Shown here: one piece after another, positions 1 through 13,000 of the stretch
How positions within the stretch are numbered: position 1 is the stretch's first letter
Layout of the letters: each line of letters opens with the position of its first letter
Notes under the pieces: model-generated
Database searches by the model: none
What the model saw: the letters and a program-made list of their open reading frames with translations, nothing else
What the model was told of the DNA's origin: nothing
NCBI GenBank assembly: GCA_029532415.1
Contig: JAQOTA010000055.1
Location: 62,001-126,000 of the forward strand
Direction of reading: 5' to 3'
Source of the DNA: Marasmius tenuissimus
Lineage: Eukaryota > Basidiomycota > Agaricomycetes > Agaricales > Marasmiaceae
Length of the DNA: 64,000 nt
Translations under genes and position numbers: made by a program

Positions 1-99
1 GACTGTGACGTCCACGTTCTTGCCTCATCCGGCAAATACCGAAAAAAATTAGCAAATAACAATTCGAACTCTTCCGAGGACCAATTCCTGCAAAAAAAG

Positions 100-1055
100 A
101 TGGGCCAGACAGCATCTTCACCAATCTCCTCCAATTCTTCACAATGTCCGGTAGACCATCAATCTCTCAGTGCCAAATCTGCGCCTGCACAGTGTCCGGT
201 AGACCACGAATCCCTCAAAACTTCTGCAGCTGCCCAGAAACCGGCTCAGTGCCCAGTCGACCACAACCAACCGTCTTCCTCATCGTCCCAAAAGCCCGCT
301 CAATGTCCTGTCGACCATGGATCCGTATCTTCTCTCAACCAGATGCCCTCGCTGTCGCAGACACGAGCGCCGAACCAAATGATGGATCTTCCGACCTCCA
401 GAGAAACATCCACGATTCCACGCGATTCTGCGGACAAATGGGAGTACCCATCGCCTCAGCAGTTCTATAACGCGCTTGTGAGGAAAGGGTGGGAGACTCC
501 TGAAGAGCATGTTGAGACTATGGTGGATATACACAACTTTTTGAACGAGCAGGCGTGGCAGGAGGTGCTCAAGTGGGAACGGAGGCAGACTGAGTCAGTA
601 GACTGGTTGGACTTGCGGAATTGGTTTTCTGGTTGCTCATTGTTATCATTTTTTGCAGCGAAGAAATCCATCTGGCGCGTTTCAAGGGTCGTCCGGGTGA
701 GATATCACCAAAGGCCAGGTTCTGGTTGTTAGCTGGGTGGCTTCTACCTGAACGGTTCAAGTACGTTCTCATCTGGTCATTTCGCTGGAATGATTCATTG
801 ACTCTACTTGCTGTATTAAGCTCTGAACCTCCCTTTGACCGACACGACTGGGTAGTCCGACGACCTCAAACTGGCGAGGAAGTTCGCTATGTTATTGACT
901 ATTACTCTGCGCCGCCAGAAGCAGACGGTTCACCCGTGTTTTCCCTCGACGTTCGACCTGCTCTGGATAGCTTCAGCAGCATCAGAGAACGTATCTCGGT
1001 TGCAACGGAGGAGGCCTGGACGAATTTCAAGGAGAGAAGTCCAAGCCAGCGATGA
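100..1055 (+). CDS. CYC3: Cytochrome c heme lyase (holocytochrome c synthase)
   Basis: Attaches heme covalently to apocytochrome c in the mitochondrial intermembrane space. The exons that keep the conserved frame are 100-593, 659-760 and 821-1055, giving about 276 aa. The core shows the family motifs [10 protein letters not shown] (its histidine matches the heme ligand reported in human HCCS), [20 protein letters not shown] and VRYVIDYY, and ends with LDVRPALDS. The first 80 residues are low-complexity and hold four CPVDH motifs, each a Cys-Pro heme-binding type; human HCCS has two Cys-Pro motifs. Intron 1 uses a GTCAGT donor that restores the frame as [11 protein letters not shown]. The ATG at 100 is the first one in frame, but only 99 upstream bases are visible. 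TIM44 follows in tandem. Identity is very secure; splice sites are inferred from frame. Confidence 0.95.
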
Positions 1056-1356
1056 ATTTGAGGGCTTTTTGGTTATTCACGGAGATACATACACACACAT
1101 ATAGACCTTTTACATTATATAGTTAGACACCACTTATTGTAGCTCACATTAATTGTACCAGCTCTTCACGAACTTTTGTAGAGGAAGAATCAACATCGTT
1201 CGATTCTGACTCTTTCAATTGGTTCTGACTTGACTGGAAAATTTTTGAAAGTTTGCCGGGTGGTAGCCGGGCCGTGCGACAAAATAATTTCTTCCTTCTT
1301 CGTCAACATTCGGGTCTCATCAAAACGACCACCTCCTTCTCCGACTCATTCGCGTC
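1056..1356. other. Intergenic space between heme lyase and TIM44
   Basis: About 300 bases that must hold the 3' end of the heme lyase transcript and the TIM44 promoter. A short CA/TA-rich tract (tacatacacacacatata) lies near 1085-1103. I see no further gene or clear regulatory motif. Confidence 0.5.
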
Positions 1357-3076
1357 ATGCTTCCCCGACACCTCCAAAATCTCGTCGTACGAAATGCTCT
1401 TCGTAACAGAACTCTTGCGCGACACGTACAGCAGCCTCGTTTGACGGTGCCCACTTCCGTCTTCCGTTCAGTAGCTGGCTTTCACTCAACCTCCAACAAC
1501 CGGAACGAACTACCAAAGTCCCCGTTCCAGACATTTGTTGATGTGCTCAAGGATGAGTTGAAGAAGAACAGGGAGCTTCAGGATAATGTGAAACAACTGC
1601 AAGGAGATGTAGACAAGTTTCAGGATTCGGAAGCTATGAAGAGGGCGAGGGCTGCGTATGAACGCGCTAGGGTACTCTTCTTTCTCTTCTCGGTCGTTTG
1701 ATTCAATTTATCTGACGTGTTATTCTCTATAGCTGACGTCGAGTATCAAAGAAAACCCAAAACTTCGCGCTGCGGCAGAGGAGCTCAAAAAGCGAGGTAT
1801 CAAAGTCGGAGATGCCGTTTCGGAAGCTCTCAAAACGATGGAGGAGAGTGAGGTTATGCGTGCCGTACGTTTTCTTTTCCCTTCCCTTTTCTTCACTCGT
1901 TCGACCGACACCGACAACCGGATATTCTAGATCTCAAGAGCATCCGCAGCCGTCTCCTCGACTATAGAAAAGTCGACGGAACCGATACGCAAAACCGCAG
2001 CTTACAAGGCCCTTTCTGAGACGCTCATTGACGCGTTGGACGATAGTGGTAGTGCGAAGCATGGTGGGTTTGAGGAGAAGGAGGCTAGGAGGTTAAGGAG
2101 ACAGAAGAGGCTAGAAAAAGCGGGTCGTCTTGGTGGACTTGGACCAGCGGGTGCTCGTGTTACTACGGACCCAGAGTGAGATTTTCCTGCTACTCAACGA
2201 AAGCCTTCTCAAGCTGATTCATATTAGGGCCGGCACATCCGTCGTGTTGCATAAAGACTCACCCCGACAAGAAAAATGGAACGAGCTCAAGGAATCCAAC
2301 CCGGTTTTGAAATCGTTCTTCTCGGCGAAACAGTCGTTTGAAGAATCTGAAAACCCTTTCGTGTCGTCTATACGGACTGTGACGCAGACGATTGGTTCTT
2401 GGTTCGAGGAGAATGAGACGGCGCAGGTTATGCGTATGATGAAGATGCATGATCCTACTTTCAATATGGGCAACTTTGAGAGAGAGTTGAGGGAGTATAT
2501 TGTGCCTGAGGTTGTGGATGCTTACCTGTCGGCGGATCAGGAAGCTTTGAAGGCTTGGTGTGGGGAGGCGGTATGTTTCTACCCTTGCCTTTTCTTCGTT
2601 TAGCTGATTGTGATTGGGTTCGTAGACTTACAACGTGCTCTGGGCGACGATGGAAGTATACCTGAAACAAGGACTCATCAGTGAAAGCAAGGTGTTGGAT
2701 ATTCGACAAGTTGATGTACGTCTCTCGTTCCGAACTATTGGCTCCGTTGCTCAGTCCTTCCTTTGTAGGTCCACACTGGAAAAGTTCTCGATAACAACAT
2801 ACCCGTCTTCATCATCCAGTTTAACACGCAAGAAGTTCTCTTATTCAGAAACGCAAAGACTAGTGAAGTCGCAGTCGGTGCAGAAGATCGCGTCGAACAG
2901 TGCACCTACATTGCTGCTATAACACGAGTTGAAGAGGAGCTAGGCAATGAGTTGACTGGAGGATGGAAGGTTATAGAGGTATGACGAAGGTTTCCCTTTT
3001 GGTGATCCACTTCACGCTAACAACTACGTGTTCTACTTTCTAGATGGGCCGTCGGAGCGCGAGAGCATACCTATGA
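1357..3076 (+). CDS. TIM44: TIM44, mitochondrial presequence translocase motor subunit
   Basis: Peripheral inner-membrane protein that anchors mtHsp70 to the TIM23 channel and drives matrix import. Seven exons keep the frame: 1357-1671, 1733-1864, 1931-2175, 2228-2570, 2626-2715, 2769-2978 and 3044-3076. The N-terminus is Arg-rich, free of acidic residues and typical of a matrix presequence. A charged helical region follows (SPFQTFVDVLKDELKKNREL), then the Tim44 C-terminal domain (MRMMKMHDPTFNMGNFEREL, VLDNNIPVFIIQFNTQEV, GGWKVIEMGRRSARAYL). The last exon is only 33 bases. All introns have GT-AG ends. It lies head-to-tail after the heme lyase, so two mitochondrial biogenesis genes are adjacent. 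Identity is very secure. Confidence 0.96.
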
Positions 3077-3323
3077 TTTACGACAGGAAAAGTATAGACG
3101 ACCTGTAACATATAGATCTACTAATAGCCATACCATAGGAGACTGGATAGTCAATTCACCACTCATGAAACTTTGGTTTATAGACAGAACGTTCAGAGAC
3201 AGGATAATAAATTGACCAGCTCCGCTCATCGCACAAGCCGAAAAAAAAACTGCTGTAAAAGATAGATCTACCCCGCCGGCTCTTCAGAGATATACTTACA
3301 CGGTACGCGGAAGAGGATGGGCG

Positions 3324-6265
3324 CTACAGTAGGAGGGAAAGATTCATACGATCCACGATATGAACTCCTCCGGCACTGTCCCCTCTGCATCATTCATATC
3401 AGCACCGTGTTTCGTAACCATACGAACTAACACTTACGCCACGAGTTCGTGTTCGCCTTTGGATGCATCTCCTAGAGAGATCGACCCAATATCAGCAGCT
3501 GCCTCTAGTAGAACCCTCCCATTCTTTCGATCGTCGTTTGCCAGAAGTGGGCTCCACAACCTCACACAACCTGCTCGAGTCAACTGAGTCAGCATACCAA
3601 CTTCACGACAAGAGCTCTCACCGTCATTCCCCCCAGTTACCAATCCCAGTCGATTCGACGATGGAGATTCGAGCCACTGCGCACCGAGAACCCCAAACGA
3701 TGATTTACCAGGACTGACACGACTGGGACCATCATGTTCGAACTCATGTAATGTTCCCCTTTCTAACATTCGAGAATCGTACATGTGAACGGTGTTGTCG
3801 TTCCTCGCCACAGCTAGGTAAATCCCGTCGGGGCTGTAACTGGCGGAGTTCACCGCTGCAGACCAGTCGTCCTCGTTGTCGACTAATCCGAGGACGAAGC
3901 TGGGAAGGTTGAGGGTCCTGTAGGGTTTGCTGAATTTTGTCGCTACGTCGTATAACCTCATCTTGTTCGTGGTGCTTGTGCATGTAAACAACGCGAGTGT
4001 TTTGCCTTGAAGTTTGGGTGAGTCGTAATTGAAGAAACAGGACAAAAATAAGGACGTCATGTCTTCTCACCATCCGGGCTCAGCGTAATGGCATCTCCTG
4101 GCTCATCATCAGCCTCCTTCAGCTCGATACGAGAGTCCTTGCCGCGGGTATTTTCGGCGTGGAACATCAAATGTGAGCCCTTCCAAGCATTATGGTTGTC
4201 CGGTTCCGAAGTAGCGAAGATGTAGCCTTCCGTCGGACCAATGCCCCAAACCATTGAAAGAGCGTTGCACGCCGATCTTCGGAAGATGGACAGTCTCGTC
4301 GTGTTGTTTAAGGTCAAGTTTCGACAGATGGTGATATCTCTGCACACAGAAATCAGGCATGAGACGGTAATCCGGGACTAAGGATCATGTACCTCTCTGC
4401 AATGGCGAGGATGGTTTCCCTCGAATCCGGCTTGAAAAGTAGCTGCTTTGGGGGTATATCGTACAGATGGTCGTCTGGGCACCAATGTACGACTGGTCAG
4501 AATTGACACAAGAAAGGGAAGATCAAATTGGCGAACTGAATTTCTCGGTATCGCTGTCGTCGTCTTCATTTTCCTCTTGTAGATCATGTAGCTCTTCCTC
4601 TGAGTAGTTTTGACCCACTGGGCGGACACCCCAGTTGCGCCATATGTGAACCTTCCGGTCGTTTCCAGCCGAAACCAAAGCATTGCTTTGTAGATACTAT
4701 GAGAACATATGTTGTGAGGATGGAGAAGGGATAAGCGTACCCATGTGGTGCGAATTTGACATCATTAACGCTGTAATGTTTTGTGCAGGGCTTTAATACG
4801 TGCCTGATAGCCCTCTGGTGGCCATAAAGCAACAACGGCGGAGAGTTTTCCTCCCACACGATCAAGGAGCCGCTCTTGTTATAGTCATCGGGTACCTCTA
4901 AGATAGCATAGTCAGCGAAGCATCAGTAGTGAACAGAAGTTCCTCACCGTTGTCCACGTCTGGCCCGCCACCTGAAACAGCACTCCCAAGAGCAACGTGA
5001 CCTCGATGTTGAGCGATGGTGCCAACCGCTGTTCATGAACCTCCGTGAGGCAATGGGACAAAGCGAGAAAGAACATTCAACCCACCTCCGGCGGAATCCT
5101 TCAGGTAAATCGTTTTGTAGTTTGTGGGGCTGTGATCGCTAAAAACATGACATCTCTTTGTCGTGTTCGTGTCAACCCTTTTCGGGTATGGACGCCTTCC
5201 GACGTCGCAGGCATTCAACTAGACAAGGTCAGCTATGAATGAGCAATATCATGCGAAAACTCACCAAATCCCAATTGTAAATTACTGTCTTCGAGTTTGA
5301 AGGTCGAGGAGCTCGGGGTAATCGGTATTCCCGCCCGGTTGGACGCATGTTCCTTTTCAAAGGCAGCAGAGGTGGTGCATCGTCCAGAGTGAGGGCTGCT
5401 AGCTCGTCGTTCACGTCTAGCTTGCCAGAGCCATCTGGGAGAGGTTTCCACTACATAGATGTTATCAGATACGGAGAGAGAGAGGTTCACAGTGTTTTAC
5501 TTGAGCAAAGGGTAGCATTCCCTCATATTCTTCCTCTTCTGAAGTGAATTCTTGTTCAGTTTCCGGTTTGCGGCGCTATCATTGTAGTGAGACTGTTGGA
5601 AGGTGTAAAGCCTGTGAACCGGGCAGACCTTCACATTCCGTGGTGATGATAATAATCGCATGGGGGAATGTGATCGCTTCTGGGGCCTCGGTACCTAAGA
5701 ACACTGTTATCTGAAAGCGCCTGAAAGGAACTGAGCGAAGATGTCTACCTGGGATACTGGGGGTGTATTCCTCTTCGGCTCAACACGAGTCACCTCGACA
5801 ATCTCATCGTCGTCTGAGGATAGAATGATAATGTCCGCTTGTGCCGGGAGGCCTTTGCTCCCTTGTTTCTTGTTGGGTGTGCTTTGACTATTCGATCGAG
5901 GTTTGCTAGGACCTGGACGAGGTGTCTCGTTTACACGCCGTGTTGTTCCACCGCCCATTTGAGGGCGTTGTGCGGCACCGTCGACTCTAGCTGGCATTGT
6001 AGCAGGGGATGTTCTCTCCCGTCGACTGGAGGAATTTGTTGATTGGCCCCTCAATTTCTTATGATTTATTGTAGACTTCGGATACACTGAGCTTGAACAT
6101 CAGCACCTACAAAAGGAAGAATATACGTCAACGAAGACTCTTACTTTTAGAATCTTCGTCCAGGACAATGGTTGTTTTCTTGGTTGCACGCTTTGAGGTG
6201 AGATCGAACGAACACGATGTCTTTCCAATGAATTCAATCCCGTCGTCGGGTTTACCCTGAGCCAT
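3324..6265 (-). CDS. WD40-repeat protein with N-terminal SUMO-interaction-like motifs
   Basis: Not identified to a named family. The ATG at 6265 starts a protein opening MAQGKPDDGIEFIGKTS. The N-terminal 150 residues are basic and disordered. They carry a strong SUMO-interaction-type motif, DIIILSSDDDEIVEV (about 5795-5840), and a weaker one, TTIVLDED. After several introns a beta-propeller region follows, with WD-type strands SGSLIVWEEN, YSVNDVKFAPHG, SAGNDRKVHIW, YSPDGIYLAVARNDNTVHMYD, GGNDGCVRLWSP and ELVAGDSAGGVHIVD. The last exon is reached by splicing at a GTAAGT donor near 3435, giving a stop at 3324; without splicing the frame stops at 3434. GGNDG and CVRLW are also joined across an intron. 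A nuclear scaffold role is plausible but inferred. Two ACGCGT boxes lie upstream. Exons between 4900 and 5700 are the least certain. Confidence 0.75.
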
Positions 6266-6503
6266 GCAGAGAGCAAGTCGTGCTACGCTGGCGTAGCGGT
6301 TATGGCGACCGTGTCAATGAGAAGAGCACCACTAAGCGCTCGAGTGACAAGGCCGCGGGCCGGACAAAAGACGCGTCGATTATTCCCACGAGTGGAACGC
6401 GTAGGAAGCTACCGCCCAAGCACCTCCAGGCTCTGGTTGTTGGACATACAGATTATATACTCATTCTAAGATACATCGTATAAAGTCCCCTATGACATGT
6501 ACA
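6266..6503. promoter_or_regulatory. Promoter of the WD40 gene with paired ACGCGT boxes
   Basis: Short space between the WD40 start codon and the 3' end of the Ntr1 gene. It holds two exact ACGCGT hexamers, at 6371-6376 and 6397-6402, which match the MluI cell-cycle box bound by MBF in yeasts. It also holds one TAAGCGCTC at 6333-6341, a copy of the octamer family found in other promoters of this window. Function is inferred from position and motif only. Confidence 0.4.
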
Positions 6504-9500
6504 CTAAGTCCTTCCAGTCGCTCTCAGCGCCATATTTTCTAATGAGATCGGTCGATAGTCCTCCGTCGGCCCACCAACCCCTTCACCAGACGCCCAAACA
6601 GCATCATCCAGAATATAAATTAGAACCCCTCCTTTCCCATCCGCCGTGAGGCTGACTCTAAACAATGGCATCCTCGACTTCTCATGCGCTTTTCCAGTTG
6701 GCATGAACATAAGATTATGTTTGGCAGCAAACTCTTCCACAATCGACCGGAACGTGACCTCTTGTACGAGCGATGAAGACTGAGCTGGTTTGTTTTTGAG
6801 TTTCGATGCGCTCGCAGCAGAAGCGGCTGCGGCTTTGGTTTCTTCCCGATAGTCTGGTTTGGGAAGCCGTGAGGGAGCTTCGGGACCTAATTCCATCGCT
6901 TGATTCATAAGCTGTAAACCACGAGTCCAACCAGGTAGGGTTCGCATCGATTCCGGGAAACTCTCTTGCCAGATGTCGAACCATCGTGCTACTTCGCCCA
7001 GGCTGACTTTGGGTTGTATGAGCCATACATGGAGGACGTCCAGCCATTTTGGGAAGAATTCTGTTTCGAATAACTGGTTGAATATGGATGGACGAAGAAG
7101 ATCGTTCCAACCGAGAACCCGCTGGATAGGTTCCATGTCTTGGTTGCGGGGATTCACTCGGAAATCCTCCCGAAGAGTAGATCCCAGTTTTGGAACGATA
7201 TACTTGAGGAGAACGTTGTCCCACTCGGTAGCATCGAATACCTGGGAATGGGGCGTAAGTCTAGTTAAGAAGTGAGCATGAAAAGAGCGCAGCCTACATC
7301 TTTCCATGATTTGAGGTCTTTGGGTACCTCATCCTCAACAATCCAGCTCCTCAACAGATTCTTCACTTTTCTTCGCGCCTCTCCCAAGAACTCCTCCATC
7401 CTTAGGCCAACATGTGGAAGCCACGGGAACACAATCGAGTGCAAGGAGACCTCATCCAACTTGGGATTCCATTCCGCGACAGCCTTTTGAACCTTCGGTA
7501 GAATAAGCTGGTCCATCATGTTGTCGCGTATGAATGGGGGAAGGTAAGTCGACCAAACTTCGTACAACTTGACTGCAGGCTGAGGTGTCTTCGGTGACCA
7601 TTCATTGTTGATAGCTGTCCGTACTCGCGGGAGCCACACATTCCACAAGAGACTTTCGAAGGGAGTCATCGGCTTTTCACTGAACAAAGTCGTCAACGAG
7701 CGAGCAGAAGAAACACGTGGGAGGGCATACATTTGGGGAAGTGCTCTGGAGACGGTGGTAGTACCATAGCGGTCTACCTGCATTTCTGTCTGTTCTTCGG
7801 TGGAACTGACCCTGAGACCACGCCGCCAAGTCCTGAAGGTGTTCATGAATGCTGTCGGTTCCTCGAGAGGATTCCACTGTGAGACCATACGGCGGACCTG
7901 TCATAAAAGGAATTGTTGGCGGGGACTGACGTATTTCGGAGAAAAAGCGACATACCAGGGGTGCAATAGCGGCAACCACAAGTTCGTCTAAGCGATACTT
8001 GTCAAACTCCCGGTCATACTCCGACATGAGCTTGTAGAAAAGTGGTGAGAACTGGTCCAAAGAGACTTCGTAAACCGATGCAAGTTCTTTGGCCTTGACG
8101 TCGATGTCAGTCGCGACAAGTTGAACTTGCTGTAGCCTGGCAATCACTATTCATGATGGTCAGTCCCAGGGATGATACCACTGAAATCGGAAGGGAAACT
8201 CACATTCGGCTTCCTCGTCAACCTTCTTCCGTAGGCGTAGATCTTCTTGTGCTACAAACTTTTTGCGTTCCTCAAGCGATTTAGCCTCACGGGCCAAACC
8301 ATCCAGGTCGCTCTTGCAAGTTTCAGCGATCAACCGGATGTTATGCCTGACTTCGGGTATCCGAGTAGGGTCGATAGAGGGTGTCCAGCTGTTAAGGGAA
8401 ACCTCGGCCAGTGACTTGACTTCCTTGGGCTAGAAAACAATTTTAGCACATTCAAATACCACACTGACAATGAATGTAACTTTACCACTGCTCCTGTCGC
8501 ATCGATGATCTGCCCAATACCAGATGACGAGTGTTCCTCTCCAGCTTCTGCCAGTATCTGCTCATATGTTTTATGCTCGACTTTCGTTTTGACTTTCTTC
8601 GGTTTCTTCCAAATTTCTGACCGTTTCTCTTTCGCCTCCTTCTCCTTCCTTCGAGCCTTTCTGACTTTCGGATCGTCTTCATCGTCGCTGACCGCTTCGC
8701 CACGCCTACGCGCTTCCATCTTGGACTGCTCCGTCTTTTCTTTGAAACCGCGGAAAGCGATACCGGCACGTTCAGGTCGCGACTTGCTTTCGACAGGTGT
8801 GACTATGCCTTCACCAGTAACACCAAGACCAGTTCCGGACTTCCAACCCATTTTCTCGAGCATACGAGCACCGAAGCTGCCTGATATTTTGGCGAAATGC
8901 ACCTGTTCCGCGCGGTCAAGCGGTGTTGCTGGCCGGGACGGTTTTGCATCGCGCACGAAAGACGTCGAGCTCTTGTTGCCGAAGGATGTGGGTAGATCAC
9001 CTGATTCAGTTGTCTTAGAGCCGATCCCGCCGCGTTTAGAGGCCATTGGTGATGGGGTCTCCGTGTTTCCTGGTGTTTCTCCAACGGTAGAAGCCAAACG
9101 AGACGACCCAATCCCACCCTTCGCGAATGAAGGTGTCGAAATCCCGCTTGTTGAAGTTCCAATGCCACCAGAGCCTATTCCACCTTTTGAACGCATCCCA
9201 ATCCCACCAATACTAGGTCGTGCACTCGAGTCATCTTCGTTGTGTTCATCCTCCTCCTCCTCGTGTATTCGGGGAGACGGGGGCCTGGAAGGTTCAGATT
9301 CGTCGTCAGAAAATTCCTCTGCGCCCTCACCTTCACCCTCATTCTCACCCTCATCGTTCGAGGAGTCATCGCCATCGTCCTGATTGCCAGCTTCGTCGCC
9401 ATCTACGTCCATCGCGTTGAGTTCTTCGTTGGCCTTTGAACTTTGGCCAGAAACGAATGCTGGTGCCTTTGCCCAGTCACTTCTCTTGTACCGGCCACCC

Positions 9501-9736
9501 TTCCCACCACCACGACCGCCAGTTTCTTCTTCGTCGCTGTCGGCAAATACACCGTATAGCGCATCTGCCTTGCCATTCTTCCGTCTCCGTTTCCGTTTGT
9601 ATGGGTTTTCGAAAAGAGCACGTTCGTCTCGTACGTCAGGATCTTCATCTAGACCAAAGTCGGCATCCCCAGCATCTGAGCCTTCATATGAATCGGAATC
9701 GTCGTCGTCATCAATGACCCGTTTTCTACGGGCCAT
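6504..9736 (-). CDS. NTR1: Spliceosome disassembly factor Ntr1/TFIP11 (G-patch and GCFC domains)
   Basis: G-patch protein that recruits and activates the Prp43 helicase to take apart spent spliceosomes. It starts at 9736 with an acidic, Arg/Lys-rich TIP N-terminal region (MARRKRVIDDDDDSDS, then NPYKRKRRRK). A G-patch follows, FGARMLEKMGWKSGTGLG (about 8810-8870). The middle has many GIG repeats. The GCFC domain fills the C-terminal half: RLDELVVAAIAP, NPLEEPTAFM, MTPFESLLWNVWLPRVR, LPPFIRDNMMDQLILPKV, LKYIVPKLGSTLREDF. The end reads PISLENMALRATGRT with the stop at 6504. The break near 8430 is an intron joining DATGAV to PKEVKSLAEV. In yeast Ntr1 acts in the nucleus with Ntr2. A 292-codon plus-strand reading frame across the N-terminal half is an antisense shadow. 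Identity is secure. Confidence 0.93.
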
Positions 9737-10036
9737 GATTGTTTTCGGGGAGTGTGGAGGTTTGGTGAAGGTAACGGAGAGAGTGCTTGCGCGTGGGAGT
9801 TGTGAGGCTGCGTTAACTCAGGCCGCGACCATAGTCGAAAATAGACTCTTGAAAGGACAGTGACATTCGAATAGCTACAGCCTACTATTACATACACTGT
9901 TCTGTACACTAATGGTACTACGGGGTTTCGAATACTAAGGAATATTCAATACATGAAATAACGCAGTTATACTAATCTACATCCATCCGGGAACCCATTT
10001 TGATGCGCTCATCTGAAGCCATGAGCTTGCGGAGCT
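9737..10036. other. Space between XRN1 3' end and Ntr1 5' end
   Basis: About 300 bases containing the Ntr1 promoter side and the XRN1 3' end. It is AT-rich around 9880-9980. I see no further gene or clear motif. Confidence 0.5.
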
Positions 10037-13000
10037 CTACGAGGGCACCACATTTGCGCCTCGTCCGCGTCCTCTAGAGAATCCTCTCGGACTTCCTCTT
10101 CCACGGTCATTGAAACCGTTTTGGAAACCGCCTCTCCCACGGTTGAAGTCACCACCTCCTCGTCCTCCCCGAGGACTAAAACCGCCTCGACCAAAATTAT
10201 TAGGGGGCGTGAAGGGTGCCTGATTGGCGGGAGGATGTGAAGAGGCTGTCGGAGATCCATTGGCAGGATGTTTAGGCCCTGCATAAGGACCACCTCTGCC
10301 TTGTACACCTCCACCTCGCGCTACAGCGCCTCCACGACCTCTGTTGGGATTGGTCATGATTGAAATAGGAGCATGAGACCCTGATGTGGCTGGTGCAGGC
10401 CTCCATCCTGAAGCACCTTGTTGTCCATGTGCAGGAAGCACATTGGGTTGCGGTCCAATGCGGGGTTTGAACGCCGAGTTGGTATTGGGAGGCGGTGGAG
10501 CAGCTTTCGCGTCTGTGGAAGTAACGAACTGGGGATTACTCAAGTTCAAGCAGGTACTGAAGTCGACAGTCGATCCGCGGTACTGCGAGCATCTGTGGCC
10601 GACGTTAAGGATGATAATGGTTGATGGACGATGTCATCGAAAACACATACCTGTTACCCAGAGTCCCGCCACTCATGAACGTAACATCCCAAAGTACGTC
10701 CATTCCCTTGACGTCGAGACCAATTACAGTCCCTTTTGCAGACAAAGGAACACCCCCAGAGTCTTTGATCATCGTGACCCGATCACCCAAAGCAAAGTTC
10801 TGGCCCTGAAGACGATAAATAGCATCGGAAGGTTTCAAGACAGCTTGCCTCGGGATGCCTTTGACGATAGCCTTCTTTATAGCACCGCTCGACCGCGATG
10901 CGGTATATGTATCAGCCAGTTTTTCAATCTCTGCAACCGTTTCCTGTGAACCGAATCAGAGACTGAAACTTCCTCAATATAATCATCCGAGCGCATACCT
11001 TGTCCAACTGGTCACAAAACAACGACACCGGCTCAAAGTCCCGCACACCCTTGCTCTTTAACCACGCCTTCACCTCTTTGACCTTCGCATCCGGATTCTG
11101 GGAGCCGGTAGTGAAGAAGGCGTCGGCCCTCACCATCATGTCTCCGTGATTTCCTCGAGTATCCTCCTCCAACGCTCGGAAGACCTCAGGGAATCGTTGC
11201 ATGTACTCCCTGATCAGAGCCAACGCTTTTTGACTGAACTCCCAATGCCGACCGCCTTCCTTGTCCTTCCTGGAGTAACCGATGACTTTGAGCGACTTGG
11301 CTTCGTACTTCAGACACAGTCCGAGGTTGTGTTTTTGGTTGTCGGATGTGATGACCATGAACGAGGACATGATTTTGGAAAGAGCGCGCCCAGAAAGGTT
11401 GACCTGGTTCGCAGCAATGTAGGATGGCACGTACGCAGCGCTAGGACTGGATGAGGAAGGAAGATTGGCAGCCTCTACTATCTCCTTGAACTTGATTTGT
11501 TCGGATTTGTCAGAGGGGAAGAAGGCTAATATGACGCTGAGAGTCCTATCCTTTTCCTCGGTCTTGTTGACTTGCGCAGCGACACCGTAGGCATGCTCGC
11601 CCAAAAAGAAGATCTTACTTCCTTCGGGGAACTCCTCAGCGAGAGGAGGGGCTGGGCGTTCGGTATACCGAGGGTCCTCAGATGCCGAGGTCACACACAT
11701 TTGTAGAGCTTGTTCGGTCTCTTTGTCGGCTCCTTCGTACTCTTTAACGAAGGCCCCGGTGTCGAGCCGTTTGAGGCCTAGAAGTACGAGTGAACACAAG
11801 TATAGGAGATGAATGAGGTCCGTACCTTTCAGAGGTCTTACGTGAACCAGAACCTCTACCTCCCCGGTGACGATACCACAACGTTTCGAATACACGTCCT
11901 CAATACGCTGTGCTTTTGCTCGCCAATGTCCCAGTCCATTTTGACTGTGCGGGGTACTGACAACCTTCTCTTTGCCAGCAACCTTGGCCTTTTCATATCT
12001 GAACAACGCATCGCTGACACCGACCGCCATACCCTCCTGCAAGAACGGCCAGGAGATCCACACCCGGCTTCCGACCAACTCCCTTGCGACATCCTCCGAC
12101 TTCCGATTCTCGAACGTGTTCGAGATGTTCACAACGACAGATTTGTTTCGCGATTCGGAACCGTGGACGTTGACGTGGTGATATCCAATGACGACACCCG
12201 AGTGTGGTAGGGTCTTCAATGACGAGAAGCCGGCCAATGCTTCTTTCCCGAGGGCTACGCCATCCCTCAAGCCTGCAACGAGAGAGAGCTCAGCAAGCGT
12301 GGGCAGGTCAAACACTTCCATTTTACACAGGCAACGATAAAGGGGCGGGAAGAATCCAGGCAAAGAGCTTGGATACTCTTTCGGCTCTACGTCTGCGCCG
12401 GCGAACGTAAAGCGGGTAGAAGTGCCAAAGCCATTTCGAGACCGTTCTTCGGCGGTGAGGTAGCGCTCACGACTAGCCATGGCTGCGAGGAGCTCTGCCT
12501 CGGAAATGAAGGGGATCTTGACGATGGCTTCCCAATCTTGCTTTTTGCCGTTGAGATCCAAATCGAACGAAGTTGGATAGAAGTGGGAAATGGGTGAGAG
12601 AGGGTCCGTCATCAGGGTCTTCCAATTACATGTCCGTTTAGTTATCTCATGCGATACATGGCGATAGTGAAGATCGACTCACCCAGTATGCCTGCGGTAC
12701 ATGCTCTTTGCTGGCTGCGGGCAGGACACCCATAAGCTGCTCGAAGGGCTTAAAAGGCCTTCCCAGCTCGAACTCGAACTTCATCTCCGAAACTCCCTTC
12801 AGATCGCTGATCCTGGGTGCATAGTGGTAGTCGTAGAACCAACCCCAACTAGCTACGCCCGAGAAATAGTAGCGCATCACCCACTGCAGTCCTTCGATAT
12901 ATCGTCGCACCAGGTGGCCCATCGCTTCCTCGTCATCGTAGTCGATTTCCAACTTCGTTCGGTAGTAATCCCTCTTCCACTCCAGCATCTTGGTACTCAT

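Noticed and set aside
8505..9383. 292-codon plus-strand frame rich in serine and proline
   Set aside because: It is antisense to the acidic Ntr1 N-terminus; codon bias of Asp/Glu/Ser codons leaves the opposite strand open.
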